Positions 1 to 7,212 of a DNA stretch of 64,000 nt are shown here, in pieces. Below the pieces are notes generated by a model. The model was not told where the DNA came from, made no database searches, and was given only the letters and a program-made list of their open reading frames with translations. The DNA is taken from positions 1-64,000 of the forward strand of contig NZ_JAQBNR010000051.1 of NCBI RefSeq assembly GCF_028288465.1. Direction: 5' to 3'. Position 1 is the stretch's first letter. Each line of letters opens with the position of its first letter. The position numbers and the translations under genes are program-made. The stretch comes from Ferruginibacter sp. Lineage in GTDB: Bacteria; Bacteroidota; Bacteroidia; Chitinophagales; Chitinophagaceae.

Positions 1-430
1 TTTCTATGATGGCAATATCTACTTTTTGTTGGGCAAAATAATCGAAAGCCATTGCCATGGTGAGTTCAAAAAAAGAGGGTTCAATCTGCTGTGAAATTTG
101 CCGGGTTCTTGCAACAAAATCAACTACAAAGTCTTCCTCAATCATTTCCCCGTTGATCTTTATACGCTCCCTGAAATCTTTTAAATGTGGTGAAGTATAC
201 AAGCCTGTTTTATAGCCTGCCTGTTGAAGGATAGCCGCCAGCATATGACTGGTACTGCCTTTACCGTTGGTACCTGCAATATGTACGCTTTTGAATTTGG
301 CCTGTGGATTATCGAGTGCATTACACAGGGCAATGCTGTTGTGCAGATCTTCTTTATAGGCTGCCGCACCAATGCGGCTGTACATGGGCAATTGAGCAAA
401 TAGGTAATCAATTGTTTGCTGGTAATTCAT
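1..430 (-). CDS. folC: Folylpolyglutamate/dihydrofolate synthase, N-terminal part (runs off window)
   Basis: Mur-ligase-type enzyme that adds glutamate to dihydropteroate or tetrahydrofolate using ATP in the cytoplasm. Only about the first 143 residues lie in the window; the gene continues past base 1. Start ATG is at 430-428 on the minus strand. The N-terminus MNYQQTIDYLF is usual for FolC, and the P-loop HIAGTNGKGSTS is at residues 50-61, followed by the family's TSPHL and ERI motifs. It follows the TonB-like gene on the same strand by about 115 bp; a short GTGCGACGC repeat lies in that gap. The family assignment is firm; the length and C-terminal domain cannot be judged here. Confidence 0.93.
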   Translation of the reverse strand, partial: MNYQQTIDYLFAQLPMYSRIGAAAYKEDLHNSIALCNALDNPQAKFKSVHIAGTNGKGSTSHMLAAILQQAGYKTGLYTSPHLKDFRERIKINGEMIEEDFVVDFVARTRQISQQIEPSFFELTMAMAFDYFAQQKVDIAIIE

Positions 431-487
431 TGCGCAAATATAGAATGCTTACCGCTTAGATGAAAGCTAAATTGAAATACAAATTTT

Positions 488-512
488 AAAACGTGCGACG
501 CCATTGAAGCTA
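488..512 (+). repeat. Short copy of the GTGCGACGC dispersed repeat
   Basis: GTGCGACGCCATTGAAGC (493-510) sits between the TonB-like gene and folC. It matches the core of longer copies elsewhere in the window (for example the reverse strand of 23368-23416). Only the core is present, so this is a partial or decayed copy. Confidence 0.55.
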
Positions 513-545
513 AACCAGGGAAAAAAGGCCAGGCTCAAAAAAGAA

Positions 546-1430
546 TTAATTCTGTACTTTGAAATTGAATAAGATGGTTGACACACCTCCATCCGGACTT
601 GTTGGAAATTTAAGACCTGCTGCTTTTCTTTTTGCTATACCGGTGATGGTTGAATTGGATGTTGTAGTCCCCTTTGCAATGGCACTTCCGGTGTATGCGC
701 CAGCAGCATTGTATTGTACATCGAGGTATACTTTTGCATTTTCACTAAAATCATCTTCAAAACGGAGGGCACCTAAATTGAGCGGACGCACACCACGGGT
801 AACACTTACGCCACTTCTGCCACCAGGCGTATTACCATAACTGTCAGGCTTTCCGGAGGGATCGCCGGCATCACCCTTACCACCGGGTTTATTGCCCTGG
901 TAAGTATAGCCATTATCTTCGGTAGCACCATTTCCTCCGCCATTGCCTGCGCCATTATAAGTTGCTTTGGGCTTTTGAGGTTTGGGTGCAGGCATTACAA
1001 CCGGCGCAGGATTGGTTGTTTTTACCGGTTTGCTAACAGGCTCTTTCGCTATGTTGGTTGCTTTAGGAATTACTTTTTCGGGCTTTGTAACAGGAGCCGC
1101 ATCCTTGTCTTCAATATCATCCGGCTGAATGTCTTTTGCAGGCGGTTCGGGCGCCGGCGCTGCTTTTGCCTGTGTGGCGGCTACTGCCTGCGATGGCCCC
1201 ATTTCTCCTTTGATGAGCGGCTGCACCTGGCCAAACCCTTCTTCATTGTTGCCCAGGTTGATTTCAATCAGGTCTTCCACCAACGGTTTGGGCGGTTGCA
1301 CTATCGGCCACGTAATAAAAAAGGCCAGCAATAATAACACCGCTACAATGATAGCCGTGTAGATAAATGCCTTGCGTTGTCTTTCAGCTTCAAATGATGA
1401 TGCGTACATAGATTGATTGTAATGTGCCAA
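546..1430 (-). CDS. TonB-like energy transducer
   Basis: 294-residue inner-membrane-anchored protein with the layout of a Bacteroidota TonB-like transducer: a short cytoplasmic N-terminus, one transmembrane helix at about residues 22-43, then a long Pro/Ala/Lys-rich periplasmic spacer (about 90-165) and a Gly/Asn-rich stretch (about 165-210). The last ~80 residues form the small C-terminal domain, which would contact outer-membrane receptors such as the SusC-like protein later in this window. The C-terminal domain is not a textbook TonB_C, so the receptor-binding role is inferred from architecture. The exbB/exbD genes usually found nearby are not on the upstream side within the window; the upstream neighbour is an SDR. 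Start ATG at 1430 precedes MAHYNQSMYASSFEAER, a common beginning in this group. Confidence 0.72.
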   Translation of the reverse strand: MAHYNQSMYASSFEAERQRKAFIYTAIIVAVLLLLAFFITWPIVQPPKPLVEDLIEINLGNNEEGFGQVQPLIKGEMGPSQAVAATQAKAAPAPEPPAKDIQPDDIEDKDAAPVTKPEKVIPKATNIAKEPVSKPVKTTNPAPVVMPAPKPQKPKATYNGAGNGGGNGATEDNGYTYQGNKPGGKGDAGDPSGKPDSYGNTPGGRSGVSVTRGVRPLNLGALRFEDDFSENAKVYLDVQYNAAGAYTGSAIAKGTTTSNSTITGIAKRKAAGLKFPTSPDGGVSTILFNFKVQN

Positions 1431-1507
1431 AGTTATTTTATTAAAACCAAACGATGCAATTTCGGGTATAAATACATAATTGCTGCTAAAGGTTTAACAA
1501 AAGGAAA

Positions 1508-1549
1508 ACAGTCAATAGTCAATGGGCAATTGTCAATTGTCAATAGCTA
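1508..1549. repeat. Short tandem-like GTCAAT repeats
   Basis: Four to five degenerate copies of GTCAAT(A/T)GTCAAT-type units run together between the SDR and the TonB-like gene. A similar AGTGAATAGGCAATA tract lies at about 36670-36705. Units are too short and uneven for a CRISPR. No function is visible. Confidence 0.5.
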
Positions 1550-1637
1550 GAGTGCTTGACCAGTTACCTTTTATTGCTTATTTATTATGCCTGCTGCCTG
1601 CCTGACCAATATTTATTGTCTATTGCCTGCCATCAAC

Positions 1638-2354
1638 TTAACCAAACTTTTTGTAGACGCCGATGGGCAATACATTCATCAGCCATGCCACGAGGCGCCA
1701 CCTTTTTGTTATGTATAATTTGCGTCTTTTCTTTTTGATTCCTGTATAAATCTGCGCCGCTGCTTTATCGACCGGCGCTACCCAAAACTGGCCATTGCCT
1801 TTGGCCATTTTTGTTTTGATAAAGCCAGGCTGGATATCAGTTATACGAATAGGTAATTTAAGTTTATGTGCTTTGATGTAAAGTCCTTCCAGGTAATTAC
1901 TCATGTACGCCTTACTGGCACTATATGCGGGGGCAAAGCTGTTGCCGCGGATAGCGGCGATGGATGAAGTGGCAGCGATATGGCCCTTTCCTTCCAGCAT
2001 AAAATAATTAAAGGCAAAGTTTACAATTTCTGTAAAGCCATTTACATTGATCAGCGTTGTGTTTTTATCAATTTCCCAATCGAGCGATTCGGAAGGCTCA
2101 CCATAACCGCTGTTATAAATCAGCAAATCAAGACCACCCAGTTGCTGAATTAAATTCTTCATGCAATCAATGTTCTCATCACCGGTCACATCAAAGCATT
2201 CCGTAAGAATATTATCAGGAAAATCTTTTTGTAAACTATCCAGCAAGGCTCTTCTTCTGCCCGTAACACCTACCAGCCAGTCGTTGGCGGCGTACAGGTG
2301 CGCCAGTTCTTTCCCTATTCCGGAGGTGGCGCCAATGATGATCACCTTGTTCAT
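1638..2354 (-). CDS. Short-chain dehydrogenase/reductase (SDR)
   Basis: 238-residue Rossmann-fold NAD(P)-dependent oxidoreductase of the classical SDR family. The nucleotide-binding motif GATSGIGKE is at residues 8-16, the NSG motif (equivalent to NAG) at 81-83, catalytic Ser at 130/131, and the YSASK active site with Tyr144 and Lys148. The C-terminus is basic (KKKRRKLYITKRW), as in several SDRs that act near membranes. Substrate cannot be read from sequence. The gene begins 3 bp after the upstream TSUP permease ends, so the two are very probably co-transcribed. Confidence 0.88.
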   Translation of the reverse strand: MNKVIIIGATSGIGKELAHLYAANDWLVGVTGRRRALLDSLQKDFPDNILTECFDVTGDENIDCMKNLIQQLGGLDLLIYNSGYGEPSESLDWEIDKNTTLINVNGFTEIVNFAFNYFMLEGKGHIAATSSIAAIRGNSFAPAYSASKAYMSNYLEGLYIKAHKLKLPIRITDIQPGFIKTKMAKGNGQFWVAPVDKAAAQIYTGIKKKRRKLYITKRWRLVAWLMNVLPIGVYKKFG

Positions 2355-2357
2355 GCA

Positions 2358-3125
2358 CTATTTTTTTACAAATATATCATAGCCAAAGCGTATAATCGTT
2401 GCCGTTATAACGAGTAAGAAAAACACGCGTATAAATTTGTTGCCCTTTAATATGGCAAGCCTTGCACCAATCACGGAACCGGTGAAATTACACAACGCCA
2501 TCGGGATGGCGTACTGGTATAAAATATGTCCGCTGCGGGAGAAAAAGAGTATGGATCCGATATTGGTGGAAACGTTTACCAGCTTGGCATGCGCACTTGC
2601 TTTTAAAAAATCAAAACCCAGCATACTGATAAAGAAAAGAATAAAAAAGCTTCCGGTACCGGGGCCGATGAAGCCGTCATAAAAACCGAGCAGCAAGGCC
2701 ATGACGCTGCCCCAGGTATATTCTTTTGTGACACTTACTGATCTTTCTACCGCCAGCCCAAAATCTTTTTTAGTGTATGTATAAATAAATACCAGGATGA
2801 GTATCACAAAGAATAACGGCTTCATAAAAGCATTGCTTACATGTGCCACCGTAAGTGAACCCGCATAGGCTGCTACCAATGCAATACTGCACATAACAGC
2901 TAACAATTTCCAGCGGATATTTACTTTAAAAGCATATTGAAAGGCAGCAATGGATGTACCGGTCAGTGAAGGGATTTTGGTTGTACCCAATAAACTGGCT
3001 ACAGGATATTGCGGTAGCGTAATCAGCGTGGCTGGCGTTTGTACCAGGCCGCCTCCGCCAACAATTGCATCAATAAAACCGGCTGCAAAAGCCGCGGTAC
3101 AAAGAATAATAATTTCCTGGGTCAT
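2358..3125 (-). CDS. TSUP-family (TauE/SafE) membrane permease
   Basis: 255-residue integral membrane protein of the sulfite exporter TauE/SafE (TSUP, YfcA-like) family. The N-terminal helix holds the typical GFIDAIVGGGGL motif, and the second half repeats the pattern with GFYDGFIGPGTGSFF; this internal two-fold repeat is diagnostic. About eight hydrophobic segments are visible. Members move sulfite, sulfoacetate or other small organosulfur anions across the inner membrane; the substrate here is unknown. First gene of a tight pair with the downstream SDR (3-bp gap). Confidence 0.87.
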   Translation of the reverse strand: MTQEIIILCTAAFAAGFIDAIVGGGGLVQTPATLITLPQYPVASLLGTTKIPSLTGTSIAAFQYAFKVNIRWKLLAVMCSIALVAAYAGSLTVAHVSNAFMKPLFFVILILVFIYTYTKKDFGLAVERSVSVTKEYTWGSVMALLLGFYDGFIGPGTGSFFILFFISMLGFDFLKASAHAKLVNVSTNIGSILFFSRSGHILYQYAIPMALCNFTGSVIGARLAILKGNKFIRVFFLLVITATIIRFGYDIFVKK

Positions 3126-3444
3126 TAAGAGTATCAGTTTTAAGACAATGGTTTACAACGTTTGGTAGTTGCGTAGTTGTGTATTCAGATTGTAAAAGAC
3201 TTCGCTAGTTGTTGTTTTCACTTGACTTTTTTTGTCTTGACACAAAAAAAGATAACAAAAAAAGTCAAGCCCGCAACGAATACAGCCCGTTGCTTGCAAG
3301 CAGCTTTGTTGAACCATTGTGCATAGTAGTTCCGGCTTTGGTAACTCTATTCTTAGCTTTGTTACAGTTTAACTTTAAACCGGGAATTGCTGTTTTGGAA
3401 AACTTCTTAATATTTATTCCTGAAAGTCTTTTTCTTAATCATTA
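3126..3444. other. Intergenic stretch with no convincing gene
   Basis: About 320 bp between yggS and the TSUP permease. It carries the perfect inverted repeat at 3221-3269. A plus-strand reading frame at 3209-3460 runs through the repeat and has no family features, so it is not called. Confidence 0.6.
3221..3269. repeat. Perfect 15-bp inverted repeat with a competing inner stem
   Basis: CTTGACTTTTTTTGT at 3221-3235 is exactly reverse-complemented at 3255-3269. The spacer (3236-3254) contains a second copy of ACAAAAAAAG at 3242-3251, which can pair with the same left arm, so two mutually exclusive hairpins are possible. It lies downstream of the TSUP-SDR start region and upstream of nothing obvious; it may be a repetitive extragenic element. 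Confidence 0.7.
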
Positions 3445-4095
3445 TTATTTCACCGGATAATTCCTTTCCCCAAACAACAAACTACCAATACGAACCATCG
3501 TACTTCCTTCTTCCACCGCAATGGTGTAATCGCCACTCATGCCCATCGAAAGAACAGAAAAATCAGGGTACTGGTCATATAAATGTTTCAACGTTTTAAA
3601 CTCTTCCCGAACAAGACTTAAGTCATCAGAAAAAGAAGCCATGCCCATTAACCCAACGACATGAATATTTTTTAAACCATCTTTCTCTTTCATTACTGCC
3701 GAAAGCTCTGTTGCATCCAAACCAAATTTTGTTTCTTCTTTGGCGATATGTACCTGCAATAAACAATCAATTACCCGGTTGTTTTTAGCCGCTTCTTTAT
3801 TGATTTCTTTTAACAGGCTAAAGCTGTCCACGCCATGAATTAAGTGAACAAATGGTGCGATGTATTTTACCTTGTTGCTTTGCAAATGGCCAATAAAATG
3901 CCAGTGAATATCTTTTGGTAAAGCCACTTCTTTATCCACCAGTTCCTGCACATAATTTTCTCCAAAATCCCGTTGCCCTAAATCATACAGGGTTTGTATA
4001 TCGGCTGCAGGCTTGGTTTTGCTGACAGCCACCAATGTAGCCTTGCTATTTAATTCTTGTTGTAGTTGGGTGTATTTTTCTTTATTGATGCTCAT
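3445..4095 (-). CDS. yggS: YggS-family pyridoxal-phosphate homeostasis protein
   Basis: 216-residue cytoplasmic protein of the YggS/PROSC family, a single-domain PLP-binding TIM barrel that buffers free pyridoxal phosphate and affects amino-acid pools. PLP-binding Lys26 lies in LVAVSKTK; other family motifs are RDFGENYVQEL (38 onward), WHFIGHLQSNK, and near the C-terminus LSMGMSGDY followed by VRIGSLLFGER. Length is normal for the family. It is a monocistronic gene by spacing: about 160 bp to the acyl-CoA dehydrogenase upstream, with repeat elements in the gap. Confidence 0.95.
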   Translation of the reverse strand: MSINKEKYTQLQQELNSKATLVAVSKTKPAADIQTLYDLGQRDFGENYVQELVDKEVALPKDIHWHFIGHLQSNKVKYIAPFVHLIHGVDSFSLLKEINKEAAKNNRVIDCLLQVHIAKEETKFGLDATELSAVMKEKDGLKNIHVVGLMGMASFSDDLSLVREEFKTLKHLYDQYPDFSVLSMGMSGDYTIAVEEGSTMVRIGSLLFGERNYPVK

Positions 4096-4138
4096 GTTTT
4101 ATTAGATGTTTCATTTTGCACTATCACCTCATCCCTAC

Positions 4139-4253
4139 TCTTCTCCCTCAGGAGAAAGAACTGGAAGTATGGAGTACAGTAATTCGATGGCTTTAATGCA
4201 TTTGCAGGCTCCATCTCCTCCCTGTCCTCGCCTTTGGGGAGGATAGGTGGGGC
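4139..4253. repeat. Two GC-rich palindromic repeat elements
   Basis: CTTCTCC-CTCA-GGAGAAAG at 4140-4158 forms a short hairpin. A second, longer imperfect palindrome of the CCTCCC...TTTGGGGAGG type spans about 4215-4253 next to the stop of the acyl-CoA dehydrogenase. A related element, CTCCCCTTCAGGGGAAGG, lies at about 20857-20874. These look like copies of a dispersed extragenic palindrome common in Bacteroidota. Confidence 0.6.
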
Positions 4254-4256
4254 TAT

Positions 4257-5411
4257 TCACTTCAAAATACTCCTGCTAATCACAATCCGTTGCACTTCAC
4301 TTGTACCCTCATAAATCTGCGTAATTTTTGCGTCCCGCATCATGCGTTCCACATGGTATTCTTTTACAAAACCATAACCGCCGTGAATTTGCACGGCTTC
4401 AGTGGCAGTCCACATGGCCGTTTCACTGGCGAATACTTTCGCCATACTGCCACTCAGTGTATAATCCAAATGTTCATCTTTTTCCCAGGCTGCTTTCAGG
4501 CACAATAACCTCGCACAAGATATTTTAGTAGCCATATCCGCCAGCTTAAATTGTATTGCCTGGTGATGCATAATTTCTTTACCAAAAGCCTTACGCTGTT
4601 TGCTGTAGGCAAGTGCTCTTTCATAGGCGCCGCTGGCAATACCCAACGCCTGCGAAGCAATGCCAATGCGGCCGCCCGCCAGCGTTTTCATGGCAAACTT
4701 AAAACCAAAACCATCTTCGCCAATACGGTTTGCTTTAGGCACTTTTACATCGTTGAATAAAATGGTATGCGTATCACTTCCGCGAATACCGAGCTTATTT
4801 TCTTTAGCGCCCACCACTACACCCGGCCAGTTTTTTTCAACAATAAAAGCATTGATCCCATGACTGCCCTTGCTGATATCTGTTTGCGCAATTACCAAAT
4901 AAACGCTGGCGCTGTTGCCATTGGTGATCCAGTTTTTTACGCCGTTCAATAAATAATAATCGCCCTTATCTTCCGCCGTGGTTTGCTGCGAAGTTGCGTC
5001 GCTGCCCGCTTCCGGTTCACTCAGCAAAAAAGCGCCTATATATAATTCATTGTCTTTTTTACCCTGCGCCAGGGGAATTAAATATTGTTGCCGCTGTTCT
5101 TCACTCGCATATTCCTGCAGACCATAACATACCAGGCTGTTATTAACACTCATGCAAACACTCACACTAGCATCTACTTTACTGATTTCCTCCATAGCCA
5201 GCACATAACTAATGGTATCCATTCCGCTACCGCCATATTCAGGCTTTACCATCATGCCCATAAAGCCAAGGGCCGCCAGTTTTTCAATTTGTTCCTTTGG
5301 AAATTGTTGCAGTTCGTCTCTTTCAATCACGCCGCGCAGGCATTCATTGATGGCAAAATCCCTTGCCGCTTTTTGAATCATCAGGTGTTCTTCAGAAAGT
5401 TGAAAATCCAT
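4257..5411 (-). CDS. Acyl-CoA dehydrogenase (short-chain/butyryl type)
   Basis: 384-residue FAD enzyme catalysing the first oxidation step of beta-oxidation or branched-chain amino-acid breakdown, passing electrons to ETF. The N-terminal all-alpha domain is followed by the signature FLLSEPEAGSDA and the NGVKNWITNG beta-domain motif, then the C-terminal domain with IHGGYGFVKEYHVERMMRD. The catalytic base is Glu368 in YEGTSE, the position used by butyryl-CoA and short-chain dehydrogenases, so that subtype is favoured. Length is normal. It stands alone; no ETF or thiolase gene is adjacent. Divergent from the exonuclease fusion gene across a 365-bp gap. Confidence 0.94.
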   Translation of the reverse strand: MDFQLSEEHLMIQKAARDFAINECLRGVIERDELQQFPKEQIEKLAALGFMGMMVKPEYGGSGMDTISYVLAMEEISKVDASVSVCMSVNNSLVCYGLQEYASEEQRQQYLIPLAQGKKDNELYIGAFLLSEPEAGSDATSQQTTAEDKGDYYLLNGVKNWITNGNSASVYLVIAQTDISKGSHGINAFIVEKNWPGVVVGAKENKLGIRGSDTHTILFNDVKVPKANRIGEDGFGFKFAMKTLAGGRIGIASQALGIASGAYERALAYSKQRKAFGKEIMHHQAIQFKLADMATKISCARLLCLKAAWEKDEHLDYTLSGSMAKVFASETAMWTATEAVQIHGGYGFVKEYHVERMMRDAKITQIYEGTSEVQRIVISRSILK

Positions 5412-5505
5412 AATCGATCATTTTTATTGCTTTGTAAAAATAAGGTATCGCAATTAACCCATAACAGGGTAAATTTTTTTGTTTACCGGCATTTGTTCCC
5501 TGGTT

Positions 5506-5528
5506 AAGCTTTACAGGCGTCGCACGTT
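5506..5528 (-). repeat. Short copy of the GTGCGACGC dispersed repeat
   Basis: GGCGTCGCACGTTT (5516-5529) is the reverse complement of the repeat core and closely matches the copy at 488-512 including the following A/T-rich flank. It is a partial copy. Confidence 0.55.
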
Positions 5529-5712
5529 TGAACTGTTGTATTTCAATTGAGCTTTTATCCAAGCGTAAAAAATAAGCGCCGTTTTAAATTTTCTCTCAAA
5601 AAAAATAAAATCACATTTAAAAAGGGTTCAAACGGCGTGAATAGAATAACAACACTTGACGAAACTAAAGGGCATTTTTTTACATTTTTACTTTTTAATT
5701 TTACCTTTTTCA

Positions 5713-5727
5713 GTTTTGTCACAAAAC
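5713..5727. promoter_or_regulatory. 15-bp perfect palindrome upstream of the exonuclease promoter
   Basis: GTTTTGTCACAAAAC is a perfect 7-1-7 palindrome centred about 55 bp upstream of the predicted transcription start for the exonuclease-GIY-YIG gene. It could be an operator or activator site; no regulator can be named. Confidence 0.35.
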
Positions 5728-5738
5728 AAAAAAAGATC

Positions 5739-5769
5739 ATTGCTAACTCCTTTAGTATTGTTACATTTG
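5739..5769 (+). promoter_or_regulatory. Bacteroidota-type promoter, predicted leaderless transcript
   Basis: A perfect -7 box TACATTTG (TAnnTTTG consensus) at 5762-5769 is preceded after 19 bp by ATTG (5739-5742), one mismatch from the -33 box TTTG. The start codon of the exonuclease gene is at 5777, only 7 bp beyond the box, so transcription would begin at or next to the ATG. Confidence 0.6.
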
Positions 5770-5776
5770 ACGTCCA

Positions 5777-7144
5777 ATGTATGCAATCGTAGATATAGAA
5801 ACAACCGGCGGCCATGCGTCAGCAAATGGCATTACTGAAATAGCCGTATTTATACACGACGGTCAAAAAGTGGTAAAGCATTTTGAAACACTCATCAATC
5901 CACAACAAAAAATACCCGCCTATATCACATCGCTTACCGGCATCGATAATTATATGGTAGCTGATGCGCCTTCATTTGACGAGATTGCTTCGACCCTGTA
6001 CAACCTGTTAAGCGATACCATATTTGTAGCGCATAATGTCAACTTCGATTACTCTTTTGTAAAACACCATTTAAAAGCCGCCGGATACGAGCTGGCAGAG
6101 AAAAAATTATGCACCGTCCGGTTGAGCAGAAAAACTTTTCCTGGCCTGCCATCTTACAGCCTGGGCAATCTTTGCCGTTCACTGGCATTGCCCATCAACA
6201 ACCGCCACCGTGCTGGCGGAGATGCCAAAGCAACAGTTATGTTACTGGAACATTGTATGGCCAATGGTGGCGAAGCGCACATCGCACAGATGCTTAAAAA
6301 ATCATCTGCCGAACAATGGCTGCCATTGCATTTAACCAAAGCCGATGTAGCTGGTTTGCCAGCCGGACCAGGCGTATATTATTTTCATGATGTCAAAGAC
6401 AAAATCGTTTATGTAGGCAAAGCCATCAACATAAAAAAAAGGGTGAGCAGCCATTTTACGCACAACGATCCGGATAGAAAACGGCAGAATTTTTTGCGCA
6501 CTATCTGCAAAATAACCTGTAAAGAATGCGCCACCGAACTGGAAGCCATTGTACTGGAAAGCGCAGAAATAAGAAGACTGTGGCCCAAATACAATGTAAG
6601 TCAAAAACAGCCACAGCAAAAATATGCATTGTATTTGTTTGAAGATAACAGAGGCTACAAGCGGCTCGCCATCGATAAAAAGAAAAAAAATTTCCCCGCC
6701 TTGTATAGTTTTAATTTATTGCACGAAGGATTGGTGATGCTGAAAAAAATGATTGAAGAATTTGAATTACACGAAAAGCTTTGCTTTATAGATAAGACTG
6801 CTTTTACTGAAACTGATATCGCTTTTTTAGATCCGCCCCTGGTGTACAATGGTAAAATTAAAAAAGCCCTGGAAGCGCTGGAAGAAAAACTCCCCACTTT
6901 TGCGGTGATGGATGACGGCAAAAAAGAAAATGAGAAATTGTGCCTGCTGGTAGAACGGGGCAATTTCTGGGGAATGGGCTACCTGCCTGCAAGCACAAAC
7001 ATTTCCTCTGCCGACGATTTAAAAATATATTTAAACCCATACGCCGATAATGATACCATCCGCAACAGCATTTACCTGTTTGTGGAAAAACATCCCGACA
7101 AGCGCATCAGCCTGCCCGCAACTACTGTAAGGTTTCAAAATTAA
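5777..7144 (+). CDS. DEDDh exonuclease-GIY-YIG nuclease fusion (DnaQ + UvrC/Cho-like)
   Basis: 455-residue two-nuclease protein. Residues 1-170 form a DnaQ/epsilon-type 3'-5' exonuclease: Asp6 and Glu8 in VDIETTG, HNVNFDYSF (third acidic residue), and HRAGGDA with the catalytic His and last Asp (DEDDh set complete). Residues about 195-275 form a GIY-YIG nuclease domain, PGVYYFHD then VYVGKAINIKKRV, with the Glu expected in ELEAIVLESAEIRR. The remaining C-terminus resembles the Cho/UvrC extension. Such fusions are annotated as exonuclease domain proteins and are thought to act in DNA repair; exact role is unproven. ATG at 5777 is chosen because VDIETTG starts at residue 5. Transcription looks leaderless. 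Confidence 0.9.
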   Translation: MYAIVDIETTGGHASANGITEIAVFIHDGQKVVKHFETLINPQQKIPAYITSLTGIDNYMVADAPSFDEIASTLYNLLSDTIFVAHNVNFDYSFVKHHLKAAGYELAEKKLCTVRLSRKTFPGLPSYSLGNLCRSLALPINNRHRAGGDAKATVMLLEHCMANGGEAHIAQMLKKSSAEQWLPLHLTKADVAGLPAGPGVYYFHDVKDKIVYVGKAINIKKRVSSHFTHNDPDRKRQNFLRTICKITCKECATELEAIVLESAEIRRLWPKYNVSQKQPQQKYALYLFEDNRGYKRLAIDKKKKNFPALYSFNLLHEGLVMLKKMIEEFELHEKLCFIDKTAFTETDIAFLDPPLVYNGKIKKALEALEEKLPTFAVMDDGKKENEKLCLLVERGNFWGMGYLPASTNISSADDLKIYLNPYADNDTIRNSIYLFVEKHPDKRISLPATTVRFQN

Positions 7145-7212
7145 ATTTCCAGTTTTTTCTTTCGTTGCACACCGCTATTTTCGCAACCCTAAAATTAAAA
7201 AACAACAACGCA

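Larger units (their letters stand above)
5412..5776. other. Divergent intergenic region
   Basis: No credible gene. It holds a GTGCGACGC-type repeat copy in reverse orientation (5506-5528), a 15-bp palindrome (5713-5727) and a promoter for the downstream exonuclease gene (5739-5769). Open frames here are AT-rich artefacts. Confidence 0.6.

Noticed and set aside
1508..1549. Possible CRISPR-like array of GTCAAT units
   Set aside because: Units are 6-7 bp, uneven and without unique spacers; no cas gene nearby.
3209..3460. Plus-strand reading frame of 83 codons
   Set aside because: It runs through the inverted repeat, overlaps the yggS end and has no family motif or signal.
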